From the NCBI RefSeq assembly GCF_901827175.1, contig NZ_LR594662.1, positions 1,860,001 to 1,924,000 of the forward strand: 64,000 nucleotides of DNA. Reading direction: 5' to 3'. Each line of letters starts with the position of its first letter. Position 1 is the first letter of the stretch. A program made the translations under genes and the position numbers. Below are positions 29,439-37,756 of the stretch, one piece after another. The notes under the pieces are model-generated. The model ran no database searches, was not told where the DNA came from, and saw nothing but the letters and a program-made list of their open reading frames with translations. The DNA comes from Variovorax sp. RA8. GTDB taxonomy: Bacteria; Pseudomonadota; Gammaproteobacteria; Burkholderiales; Burkholderiaceae_C.

Positions 29439-30230
29439 TCAGACCACCAGCGGCGTCGCCGCCCCGTCCATCGACACGATGGCGCCCGAGATGTAGCCCG
29501 CGCGCGGCGAGCTCAGGAACACGACCGCGTTGGCGATGTCTTCCGGGTTCGCGATGCGCCCGAGCGGCATGCGGGCCTCGGCATCGCGCCGCACCTCCTC
29601 TTCGCTGCGCTGGCGCAGGCGGGCGTCGGCCGCCAGGCCCTCGGCCATGCGCTCGGTCAGCGTCATCGCGGGATTGACCGCGTTCACGCGCACCCCGAGC
29701 CGCCCGTAGGCGGCGGCCAGGCCGGCGGTGGCCAGCATCAGCGCCGCGTTGGCCGCACCGCCGGCCAAATGGGTTGGTGAGGCGACCTTGCCGCCCATGC
29801 CGATGATGTTGACGATTGCGCCCGCTCCCCGCTCGGCCATGCGCTTGATCGCCGGGTCCATGACGTGGATGTAGGTGAAGAACTTGGCCTGCATCGCGTC
29901 CTGCCAGGCCTGCGGCTGCAGCTCGCCGAAGGGCGTGCGCCGCGCCGCGCCCGCGGAATTGACCAGGACCTCCACCGGCCCGAGGCCGGCCTCGGCCGCG
30001 TCCAGCATCGCGAGCGCCGCCTGGGCGTCGCCCAGGTCCGCGCTGTAGCCGCGCACCGCGCCATGGCCCTCCGAGCGCAGCTGCGCGAGGGCCGCGTCGA
30101 GGTGCGCCTGGCTGCGCCCGGCCAGGCTGACCTGCGCGCCCTCGCGCAGGAACTCGCGGGCGCAGGCCAGTCCGATGCCGCGGCTGCCGCCGGTGATGAG
30201 GACGTGCTTGCCGCCCAGTTGAAGATCCAT
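29439..30230 (-). CDS. SDR family protein lacking the catalytic triad
   Basis: A 263-residue short-chain dehydrogenase fold: cofactor motif TGGSRGIG, LVNSAG and the C-terminal YISGAIVSMDGA are intact. At the active site, where SDR enzymes have Ser followed about 13 residues later by Tyr-x3-Lys, the sequence is NIIGMGGKVASPTHLAGGAANAA (read in parts: NIIGMGGKV, SPTHLAGGAANAA), so Ser, Tyr and Lys are all replaced. It may bind nucleotide without reducing, or use other residues. It converges on the MocR gene (21-base gap) and has no obvious partner. Confidence 0.85.
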   Translation of the reverse strand: MDLQLGGKHVLITGGSRGIGLACAREFLREGAQVSLAGRSQAHLDAALAQLRSEGHGAVRGYSADLGDAQAALAMLDAAEAGLGPVEVLVNSAGAARRTPFGELQPQAWQDAMQAKFFTYIHVMDPAIKRMAERGAGAIVNIIGMGGKVASPTHLAGGAANAALMLATAGLAAAYGRLGVRVNAVNPAMTLTERMAEGLAADARLRQRSEEEVRRDAEARMPLGRIANPEDIANAVVFLSSPRAGYISGAIVSMDGAATPLVV

Positions 30231-30352
30231 GAAGCCTCCGGGGTCGAGTTGCCGAACGGAAAGATCTTAGGGGAGGTCTTAAGAGGGACTTGCCGAGCGC
30301 GCCCGGCCTGTGTTTTCATGCAGGGACGACGTCCTGTTCGGAGGCACAAGCG

Positions 30353-30796
30353 ATGAAGACCGTGGCAGAAATCCTCAAGGAAAAAGGCGACCATGCCGTG
30401 CACAGCATCGGGCCCGACGCCTCGGTGTTCGAGGCCGTCGCGCTCATGGCGCAAAAGAACATCGGCGCCCTGCTGGTCATGGAGGGCGAGCGCATCGTCG
30501 GCATGCTGAGCGAGCGCGACTACGCGCGCAAGGTCGTGCTGATGGCGCGCTCGTCCAAGGACACCCAGCTGCGCGAGATCATGACCCCCTCCGTCATCTA
30601 TGTGCATCCCTCGCAGAGCAGCGAGGAGTGCATGGCGGTGATGACAGAGAACCGCGTGCGCCACCTGCCGGTGCTCGATGGCGAGAACCGGCTGATCGGG
30701 CTGATCTCGATCGGCGACCTGGTCAAGGGCATCATCTCGGAGCAGAAGTTCATCATCGAGCAGCTGCAGCACTACATCGCGGGCGAGCACGCCTGA
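30353..30796 (+). CDS. Tandem CBS-domain protein
   Basis: A 147-residue protein made of two CBS domains (MKTVAEILKEKGDHAVHSI at the start; LLVMEGERIVGMLSERDYA and LPVLDGENRLIGLISIGDLV as repeat cores). Such proteins bind adenine nucleotides and regulate enzymes or transporters. ATG at 30353 has the strong site GGAGG ten bases before; longer starts from 30290 are not needed. It stands alone between the SDR and aldolase genes and ends at a bidirectional hairpin. Confidence 0.93.
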   Translation: MKTVAEILKEKGDHAVHSIGPDASVFEAVALMAQKNIGALLVMEGERIVGMLSERDYARKVVLMARSSKDTQLREIMTPSVIYVHPSQSSEECMAVMTENRVRHLPVLDGENRLIGLISIGDLVKGIISEQKFIIEQLQHYIAGEHA

Positions 30797-30799
30797 GCA

Positions 30800-30838
30800 G
30801 GTGTGAACGAATCCGCCACGACCGGATTCATTCACGCC
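30800..30838. terminator. Bidirectional terminator hairpin
   Basis: GGTGTGAACGAATCCG (30800-30815) pairs with CGGATTCATTCACGCC (30823-30838), 14 of 16 positions, 7-base loop, followed by TTCT. It lies between the convergent CBS-domain and aldolase genes. Confidence 0.7.
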
Positions 30839-30882
30839 TTCTGAGCGCTCGGCCGCATTGCGCGAACAGGCGCCAACAGGCG

Positions 30883-31899
30883 CTAATCGGCGGCTTCCAT
30901 CGACGCGCTGTATTCCCCGAGCGTTGCCGCGCTGTTCAGCTTGGCGCGCTGCAGCAGCGCCTTCTGGGCAAGCTGCGCATTGGCCGCCTGGCCTCGCCAT
31001 GCCTGCATCGCGGGTTCCTGCAGCGCGCGTCCGTAGGAGAAGCTCAGTTGCCACGGGTGCGGTCCGCGTCGGTTCAGCGCGTCCAGGTTGGCCGTCGCCT
31101 CGGCCGGCGACTGGCCGCCGGAGAGGAAGTTGATGCCGGGCACCGCCGCGGGCACCGTGCGCCGCAGCACCTGCAAGGTCTGCTCGGCCACTTCGGCCGG
31201 TGTCGCTTGCCGGGCCTGCGCCTTGCCGGGCACCACCATGCTGGGCTTCAGCAGCATGTGCTCGAGCGCCACGCCGTAACGGTACAGCGCGGCGAAAACC
31301 TCATGAAGGACGTCCTCGGTGACTTCCGCGCAGCGGGCCTGTGTGTGGTCGCCGTCGATCAGCACCTCGGGCTCGACGATCGGCACCACGTCCAGCGACT
31401 GGCAGACCGCCGCATAGCGCGCAAGCGCCTCCGCATTGGCCACGATCGCGGCTCGGCTCGGCAGGGTGCCGGACACGTTGTAGACCGCGCGCCACTTCGC
31501 GAAGCGCGCGCCTTGCTGCTTGTAGCCCTCGAGCCGCTGCGCAAGCCCGTCCAGGCCGTGCGTGATCTCGTCGCCGGGCGCCAGCGCCAGCGGGCCCTTG
31601 CCCGCGTCGACCTTGATGCCCGGCACGATGCCCTGCCGCGCGGCCAGCTGCGGCACCGGATCGCCGCCGTCGGCGCGCTGGCCGAGCGTCTCCTCGTACA
31701 GGATGATGCCGCTGACGTACTGGCCGAGGCCCGGCGTCGCCAGCAGCAGGCTGCGCCAGGCGCGCCGATTTTCCTCGGTCGACTCCACGCCGATCGCCTT
31801 GAAGCGCTTGGCGATGGTCGGGCCGCTTTCATCGGCGGCCAGGATGCCCTTGCCCTTCTGCACGAGCTCGTGCACGGTCGCTCGAAGTTCGGTGGTCAT
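30883..31899 (-). CDS. Class I fructose-bisphosphate aldolase
   Basis: A 338-residue class I (Schiff-base) aldolase of the animal/plant type: ILAADESGPTIAKRF near the N-terminus, the lysine-containing PGIKVDAGKGPL and KWRAVYNV, the catalytic region LLKPSMVVPGK, and the phosphate-binding FLSGGQSPAEATANLDALN. It splits fructose 1,6-bisphosphate into two triose phosphates. ATG at 31899 is chosen since the family N-terminus follows; an upstream start adds 18 unlikely residues. It is divergent from the glutamate dehydrogenase gene, with 109 bases between. Confidence 0.92.
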   Translation of the reverse strand: MTTELRATVHELVQKGKGILAADESGPTIAKRFKAIGVESTEENRRAWRSLLLATPGLGQYVSGIILYEETLGQRADGGDPVPQLAARQGIVPGIKVDAGKGPLALAPGDEITHGLDGLAQRLEGYKQQGARFAKWRAVYNVSGTLPSRAAIVANAEALARYAAVCQSLDVVPIVEPEVLIDGDHTQARCAEVTEDVLHEVFAALYRYGVALEHMLLKPSMVVPGKAQARQATPAEVAEQTLQVLRRTVPAAVPGINFLSGGQSPAEATANLDALNRRGPHPWQLSFSYGRALQEPAMQAWRGQAANAQLAQKALLQRAKLNSAATLGEYSASMEAAD

Positions 31900-32008
31900 C
31901 GCATGTCCCCCACTGGAACTTCGCAGTCTGCGACGGTGAGCCTGGCAATGCAAGTCATTTGTCCGACCCGATTGCGATGTAGATTAGCGGCCCAACCCGG
32001 AGACGAGC

Positions 32009-35000
32009 ATGCTCATGACCACGCAGACGACCGAAGCAGCGCGCAAGGACGAGCGCCTGGAGGAAGTGGAGCAACTGGTGCGGGCCAAGCTCCCGGCCGA
32101 ATCGGTGGAGGAGGTCTGCGGCTTCGTTCGCCGCTACTTCGGCCAGGTCGACCCGGAAGACCTGGACGAGCGGAAGGCGGCCGATCTCTACGGCGCCGCG
32201 CTCTCGCACTGGGGCTTCGCGCGCAAGCGCGAGGCGGGGAGGCCCAAGCTGCGGGTCTTCAACCCGACGATCGCGGAGCACGGCTGGCAGTCGACCCACA
32301 CCATCATCGAGATGGTGAACGACGACATGCCGTTCCTGGTCGATTCAGTCACGATGGAGGTCAACCGCCACGGGCTCACGCTGCACCTGATCATCCATCC
32401 GCTCATGGCCGTCGAGCGCGGCGCCGACGGCGTGCTGCGGGGCCTGGCGAGCGAGACGGGCGCATCGCCCGACGCGCGCCGCGAGTCCTTCATCCATGTC
32501 GAGGTCGACCGCGTGCCGGAGCCGGCGCGCATGGAGGCGCTGGCGGCCGACCTCGAGCGCGTGCTCGACGACGTGCGCCAGGCCGTGGCCGACTGGAAGC
32601 TCATGCGGGAGCGGGTGCTCGCGATCGTGCAGGGCCTCGACGATCGCCCGCCGCCCATCCCGCCGGAGGAACTGGCGGAGGGCCAGGCCTTCCTGCGCTG
32701 GCTGGCCGACAACCACTTCACCTTCCTCGGCTGTCGCAGCCACGAGCTGGTCAAGGTCGACGGCGAGGATGCGCTGAGGATCGTGCCTGATTCCAGCCTC
32801 GGCATCCTGCGCGATGCAGAGGCGCCGAGCGCCAACGCCGCTTTCGCCGCGCTCCCTCCCGAAATACGCGCCAATGCACGCCGGCCCGAGCTGCTGGTCG
32901 TGACCAAGTCCACGTCGCGCTCCACCGTTCACCGGCCCGGCCACCTGGACTACGTGGCCGTCAAGCGCTTCGACGAACGTGGCGAGGTGTGCGGCGAGGA
33001 CCGGTTCCTCGGGCTCTTCACCTCCACCGCCTACAGCACCAATCCGGCCGAGATTCCGCTGCTGCGGCGCAAGATCGCAAGGGTGGTGGAACGTGCCGGC
33101 CTCGCAGCCGGCAGCCACTCGGGCAAGGCGCTGAGCAACATCCTCGAGACCTACCCGCGCGACGAGCTGTTCCAGACCGGCGACGACGACCTGCTGCAGA
33201 CCGCGATGGGCATCCTGCACCTGGGCGAACGCCAGCGCTTCCGGCTGTTCGTGCGGCGCGATCCCTTCGAGCGCTTCCTGTCCTGCCTGATCTACGCGCC
33301 GCGCGAGAACTACACCACCGAACTGCGCCAGAAGTGGCAGGACATCCTGATGCGCGAGTTCAACGGCATCGCCTCCGAGTTCAACGTGCACCTGTCGGAG
33401 TCGGTGCTGGCGCGCATCCAGATCACCGTGCGCACCAAGCCCGGGAGCATCCCCGCCTTCGATGTGCGCGAGCTGGAGGAGAAGCTGGTGGCCGCGGCCC
33501 GCCGCTGGGGCGACGACCTGAAGACCGCGCTGATCGAAGCCACCGGCGAGGCGCAGGGCAACGCCTTGCTGCGGCGCTTCGGCGCCGCCTTCCCGGCGGG
33601 CTACCGCGACGAGTTCGCGGCCCGCGCCGCGGTGCACGACATCCAACTGATGGCGCAGCTGAGCGATGAGCGGCGCCTGGGCATGAACCTGTACCGCCCG
33701 CTGGAGGCGCCCCCCGGCACGCTGCGCTTCAAGGTGCTGCGCCGCGGCGAGCCGATCACCCTGTCGGCCAGCCTGCCGATGCTCGAGCACCTGGGCATGA
33801 AGGTGCTCGACGAGCATCCGCACCGCGTCGCGCCGCAGGGCGAGTCGCCGGTCTGGATCCACGACTTGGGGCTGCTTGCCGCCTCGGGCGACACCGAGAT
33901 CGACGTCGATGCGCTGCGCCCGGTCTTCGAGGAGGCTTTCGATGCGGTGCTGAACGGCGAGGTCGAGAACGACGACTTCAACCGCCTGGTGCCGGCGGTG
34001 CAGTTGCCGGTGCACGAGATCGTGATCCTGCGCGCCTATGCCAAGTACATGCGGCAGATCGGCTTTGCGCTTTCGCAGTCCTTCATCGAGGGCACGCTGG
34101 CCGCCCATGCCGGCATCGCGCGGGCGCTGGTCGAGCTCTTCAAGCTGCGCTTCGATCCGCAGCCGGCGCCCGACGCGCAGGCGCGCGAGGACGAGAAGGT
34201 GCGCGAGATCGAGGCCGCGCTGGACAACGTGTCCAACCTGTCAGAGGACCGCGTGTTGCGCCAGTACCTGGCGCTGATCCAGGCCACCCTGCGCACCAAC
34301 TACTGGCGCCGCGACGCGGCCGGCCGGCGGCGCGGCTTCCTGTCCTTCAAGTTCGATGCGGCCAAGGTGCCCGACCTGCCGGCGCCCAAGCCGCTGTTCG
34401 AGATCTTCGTGTATTCGACGCGCTTCGAGGGCGTGCACCTGCGCGGCGGGCGCGTGGCGCGCGGCGGCCTGCGCTGGTCGGACAGGCCGGAGGATTTCCG
34501 CACCGAGGTGCTCGGGCTGGTGAAGGCGCAGATGGTGAAGAACACCGTCATCGTTCCCGTCGGTTCCAAGGGCGGCTTCGTGCTCAAGCGCGCACCGTCG
34601 CCCGCCGACCGCGACGCCTACATGCGCGAAGGCGTCGCGTGCTACCAGGACTACCTGCGAGGCCTGCTCGACATCACCGACAACCTGGCGGGCACCGCCA
34701 TCGTGCCGCCGCCACAGGTGCGCCGCCACGATCCCGACGACGCATACCTCGTGGTCGCGGCCGACAAGGGCACCGCCACCTTCAGCGACTACGCCAACGG
34801 CATCAGCAAGGAGTACGGCTTCTGGCTGGGCGACGCCTTCGCCTCGGGCGGCTCGGTGGGCTACGACCACAAGGCCATGGGCATCACAGCCCGCGGCGCC
34901 TGGGAGTCGGTCAAGCGGCATTTCCGCGAGATGGGCATCGACACCCAGAGCACCGAATTCACCGTCGCCGGCGTCGGCGACATGTCGGGCGACGTGTTCG

Positions 35001-36850
35001 GCAACGGCATGCTCCTGTCGCGGCACATCCTGCTGGTGGCGGCCTTCGATCACCGACACATCTTCCTGGACCCCGCGCCCGACGCCGCGAAGAGCTTCGC
35101 CGAGCGCGAGCGCCTGTTCAAGCTGCCGCGCTCCTCGTGGGCCGACTACGACGCCAGCCTGATCTCCGAGGGCGGCGGGGTGCACGCGCGCAGCGCCAAG
35201 TCGATTCCGCTCACGCCGCAGGTCAAGCAGGTGCTGGACATCCACGCCGATGCGTTGACACCCACCGAGCTGGTCAACGCCATCCTCAAGGCACCCGTCG
35301 CGCTGATCTACAACGGCGGCATCGGCACCTATGTGAAGGCGGCCAGCGAGACCCACGCGCAGGTGGGCGACCGTGCCAACGATGCGCTGCGCGTCAACGG
35401 CCGCGAGCTGCGCTGCAAGGTCTTCGCCGAGGGCGGCAACCTGGGCTGCACGCAGCTCGGGCGCATCGAGTATGCGCGCTCGGGCGGGCGCATCAACACC
35501 GATGCCATCGACAACTCGGCCGGGGTCGACACCTCCGACCACGAGGTCAACATCAAGATCCTGCTGGGCCTGCCGATCACCGAGGGCGAGCTCACCGAGA
35601 AGCAGCGCAACGCGATCCTGCCGGAGATGACCGACGACGTGGCCGCCCTGGTGCTGCGCGACAACGTCTTCCAGACCCAGGTGCTCTCGGTCACCGGCCG
35701 CATCGCACCGCAACTGCTCGATGCGCAGACCCGCTTCATGCAGTACCTGGAAAAGGCCGGGCGGCTGAACCGTGCCATCGAGTACCTGCCGTCCGACGAG
35801 GAACTGGCCGAGCGCCGCGCCCAGGGCCAGGGCCTCACCAGCCCCGAGCGCGCGGTGCTGCTCGCCTACAGCAAGATCTGGCTCTACGACGAGCTGCTCG
35901 AGTCGACGCTGCCTGACGACCCCTGGGTCGCGACCGCGCTGGAACGCTACTTCCCCTCGCTGCTGCGCGAGCGCTTCGCGGCCTGGATGCCGCGCCATCC
36001 GCTCAAGCGCGAGATCATCGCCACCCACGTCACCAACAGCATGATCAACCGGGTCGGCAGCACCTTCGTGCACCGGCTCGTCGAGACCACCGGCGCGCGC
36101 GCCTTCGAGGTGGTGCGCGCCTACCTGCTGTCGCGCGAGATCTTCGGCATGGTGCCGCTGTGGCTCGCCATCGAGGCGCTGGACAACCGGGTCGACGACG
36201 AGGTGCAGTCCGGCATGCTGATCGACACCAGCCGGCAGCTGGAGCGTGGCACCATGTGGTTCCTGCGCTCGCGCCGGCTGGCCGAGGACATGGGCTCGAC
36301 CATCGAGCACTTCAAATCCAACGTCGAGACGCTGTCGGCGCGCCTGCCGCAACTGCTCGACACCGACGAGCGCGCCCGCGTCGATGCCGCGGCGGCCCAC
36401 TACACGTCGAGGGGCGTGCCGCGCGAGCTGGCCGAGCGCGTGGTGAACTTCGGCACGCTCTACGCCACCCTCGACATCGCCGAGATCGCCGGCAGCGCGC
36501 GCTGGCCGGTCGAGCTGGTGGCGGCGATCTACTTCGACATCGCGAATCGGCTCGGCATGCCCTGGCTGCGCGACCGCATCGCGGCACTGCCGGGCGATCA
36601 GCACTGGCAGGCGCTGGCCAAGGGCGCGATGCAGGACGACCTCTCCGGCCTGCAACGCGCCATCACCCATGCGGTGCTCACCGGCGGCGGCGAGGGCGAA
36701 TCGCCGGTGGCCCGGGTCGAGGCCTGGCAGGCCGGCAACGGCCGCACGCTGGAGCGCGCGGCACAGCTGATGGGCGAACTGCGCGCGGTCGCGGTGCCCG
36801 ATGCCGCGATGCTGGCGGTAGCGCTGCGCGAGCTGCGGGCGCTGGCCTGA
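32009..36850 (+). CDS. Large NAD-specific glutamate dehydrogenase
   Basis: A 1613-residue member of the 180-kDa bacterial NAD-GDH family, which deaminates glutamate to 2-oxoglutarate and ammonia and is used when amino acids serve as carbon source. N-terminal regulatory parts run to about residue 700. The catalytic core has GGLRWSDRPEDFRTEVLGL and the substrate-lysine region VPVGSKGGFVLKRAPS, with Rossmann-type segments TVAGVGDMSGDVFGNGML and GGGVHARSAKSIPL; the long C-terminal helical extension is complete. Length matches the family. It has GGAGACG before the start and no operon partner. Confidence 0.95.
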   Translation: MLMTTQTTEAARKDERLEEVEQLVRAKLPAESVEEVCGFVRRYFGQVDPEDLDERKAADLYGAALSHWGFARKREAGRPKLRVFNPTIAEHGWQSTHTIIEMVNDDMPFLVDSVTMEVNRHGLTLHLIIHPLMAVERGADGVLRGLASETGASPDARRESFIHVEVDRVPEPARMEALAADLERVLDDVRQAVADWKLMRERVLAIVQGLDDRPPPIPPEELAEGQAFLRWLADNHFTFLGCRSHELVKVDGEDALRIVPDSSLGILRDAEAPSANAAFAALPPEIRANARRPELLVVTKSTSRSTVHRPGHLDYVAVKRFDERGEVCGEDRFLGLFTSTAYSTNPAEIPLLRRKIARVVERAGLAAGSHSGKALSNILETYPRDELFQTGDDDLLQTAMGILHLGERQRFRLFVRRDPFERFLSCLIYAPRENYTTELRQKWQDILMREFNGIASEFNVHLSESVLARIQITVRTKPGSIPAFDVRELEEKLVAAARRWGDDLKTALIEATGEAQGNALLRRFGAAFPAGYRDEFAARAAVHDIQLMAQLSDERRLGMNLYRPLEAPPGTLRFKVLRRGEPITLSASLPMLEHLGMKVLDEHPHRVAPQGESPVWIHDLGLLAASGDTEIDVDALRPVFEEAFDAVLNGEVENDDFNRLVPAVQLPVHEIVILRAYAKYMRQIGFALSQSFIEGTLAAHAGIARALVELFKLRFDPQPAPDAQAREDEKVREIEAALDNVSNLSEDRVLRQYLALIQATLRTNYWRRDAAGRRRGFLSFKFDAAKVPDLPAPKPLFEIFVYSTRFEGVHLRGGRVARGGLRWSDRPEDFRTEVLGLVKAQMVKNTVIVPVGSKGGFVLKRAPSPADRDAYMREGVACYQDYLRGLLDITDNLAGTAIVPPPQVRRHDPDDAYLVVAADKGTATFSDYANGISKEYGFWLGDAFASGGSVGYDHKAMGITARGAWESVKRHFREMGIDTQSTEFTVAGVGDMSGDVFGNGMLLSRHILLVAAFDHRHIFLDPAPDAAKSFAERERLFKLPRSSWADYDASLISEGGGVHARSAKSIPLTPQVKQVLDIHADALTPTELVNAILKAPVALIYNGGIGTYVKAASETHAQVGDRANDALRVNGRELRCKVFAEGGNLGCTQLGRIEYARSGGRINTDAIDNSAGVDTSDHEVNIKILLGLPITEGELTEKQRNAILPEMTDDVAALVLRDNVFQTQVLSVTGRIAPQLLDAQTRFMQYLEKAGRLNRAIEYLPSDEELAERRAQGQGLTSPERAVLLAYSKIWLYDELLESTLPDDPWVATALERYFPSLLRERFAAWMPRHPLKREIIATHVTNSMINRVGSTFVHRLVETTGARAFEVVRAYLLSREIFGMVPLWLAIEALDNRVDDEVQSGMLIDTSRQLERGTMWFLRSRRLAEDMGSTIEHFKSNVETLSARLPQLLDTDERARVDAAAAHYTSRGVPRELAERVVNFGTLYATLDIAEIAGSARWPVELVAAIYFDIANRLGMPWLRDRIAALPGDQHWQALAKGAMQDDLSGLQRAITHAVLTGGGEGESPVARVEAWQAGNGRTLERAAQLMGELRAVAVPDAAMLAVALRELRALA

Positions 36851-36856
36851 AGTTGC

Positions 36857-37022
36857 TCAGGAAGCGCCGCCCCGCTCGATGATGCGGGCCGTGCGCCGGT
36901 AGTGGGCCGACAACAGGCCAAGCGAATCGTCCAGTCGACCCGACATCACAGCCTCGAAGGTCATCCAGCGCTTCGCGAAGCGGACTGGCCCCGACCTGGT
37001 AGCGCTCCCGCAGTTCATGCAT
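36857..37022 (-). pseudogene. Fused remnants of a GntR (FadR-type) regulator
   Basis: On the minus strand, HELRERYQVGASPLREAL, the recognition helix part of an FCD/FadR-type winged helix, is followed after a frame change by TFEAVMSGRLDDSLGLLSAH and RRTARIIERGG, the last helices of an FCD ligand domain, ending at a TGA at 36857. The whole middle of the protein and the N-terminus are missing. The fragment abuts a CocE remnant at 37022-37025, marking a deletion join. Confidence 0.7.
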
Positions 37023-37024
37023 CA

Positions 37025-37200
37025 GCTTCTACCTGCCGCACTACGTCGCCATCCAGAAGCGCTTCTTCAATCACTTCCTGCGCGGCGAGGACAAGGGCTC
37101 GGACCGCGGGCCGCCGGTGCAACTGGCGATCCGCCGGGTGGACGGCACCGCCGAGCTGCGCAGGGAGCGGGAATGGCCGCTATACCGAAATCGATCTGAT
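37025..37200 (+). pseudogene. Fragment of a CocE/NonD (S15-type) hydrolase
   Basis: The plus-strand frame reads FYLPHYVAIQKRFFNHFLRG, EDKGSDRGPPVQLAIRR and REREWPL, matching the segment that joins the catalytic and C-terminal jelly-roll domains of CocE/NonD hydrolases (usually of the form QKRFFDHFLKGED and ENEWPLARTxW). The catalytic domain is gone and the frame shifts after EWPL. With the adjoining GntR fragment it is the leftover of a deletion of a regulator-enzyme locus. Confidence 0.65.
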
Positions 37201-37339
37201 TTCGCCGGTCCAGGGAGATCGCCGCCAGGGGGCGGATTATTGACGGACAAGCGTTGAGCCTCGACGGCCGCCACCTGCTTCGCGGCGCCATGCTCCACAA
37301 TCGCCACAAGAACACAGACAAAAGCGAATGGAGGATTGG

Positions 37340-37546
37340 ATGGCCTACGAGCTGCTGAGAAAAATCGCCAGCGTTTCGTTGCCGATGACGCTGAGTTCAC
37401 CGGCGGACATCGAGGACTTGCGCATCCTTCGGGATGCGGGCTATGTGAAAGCCGACCTGCCGCCGCAAGGCGCCCCGGCCTCCGCGGTGGTAACCGCGTT
37501 GACACCGCTCGGCCGCACGGCCATGCGCCACTTCGGCAGTGGATAG
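37340..37546 (+). CDS. Small conserved-looking protein of unknown function
   Basis: A 68-residue protein, MAYELLRKIASVSLPMTLSS then DIEDLRILRDAGYVKADLPP and VVTALTPLGRTAMRHF. The pattern (helix, helix, hydrophobic strand, TPLGR) resembles a minimal winged helix. ATG at 37340 is preferred over 37328 because GGAGG lies five bases upstream. No partner is adjacent; the terminator at 37700 lies downstream. Confidence 0.65.
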   Translation: MAYELLRKIASVSLPMTLSSPADIEDLRILRDAGYVKADLPPQGAPASAVVTALTPLGRTAMRHFGSG

Positions 37547-37610
37547 TCGGCAGCCGTTGTGCATGCGCGACGCTGGCTGCGGCGCTTGCGTCGCGCACGC
37601 AGTTAAGATC

Positions 37611-37722
37611 GCGGCACGGCTGGCCGCCGCAAGCGGGCTTCCATGTCCCCGACGGCTGCCGGAGCTTTTCACAGCGCGCCCGAGTGCCGCACACAGGGGG
37701 CCCCTCGACAGGGGCTTTTTTT
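37611..37722 (+). ncRNA. Candidate structured RNA ending in a terminator
   Basis: Gene-free stretch between the 68-residue protein and the histidine kinase. GCGGCAC (37611-37617) can pair with GTGCCGC (37684-37690), closing a domain with further short GC stems (for example CCGC-CGCAA-GCGG), and a perfect intrinsic terminator follows at 37700-37722. A TAAGAT box lies at 37604-37609, but it is so near that transcription from it would start inside the first stem, so the promoter assignment is doubtful. It could be a small RNA, a leader of the kinase gene, or simply the 3' end of the upstream transcript. Confidence 0.3.
37700..37722 (+). terminator. Intrinsic terminator before histidine kinase gene
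   Basis: GCCCCT (37700-37705), loop CGAC, AGGGGC (37710-37715), then TTTTTTT. It is a textbook rho-independent terminator, 34 bases before the kinase start codon. Confidence 0.88.
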
Positions 37723-37756
37723 ATGGCCGGACTGACATGGGGAGGGACCGTGAGCC

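Noticed and set aside
30310..32790. 826-codon plus-strand frame across the CBS-domain, aldolase and dehydrogenase genes
   Set aside because: It crosses three genes in another frame and contains no domain.
34241..36670. 809-codon minus-strand frame within the glutamate dehydrogenase gene
   Set aside because: Pure antisense of a complete, clearly recognised protein.
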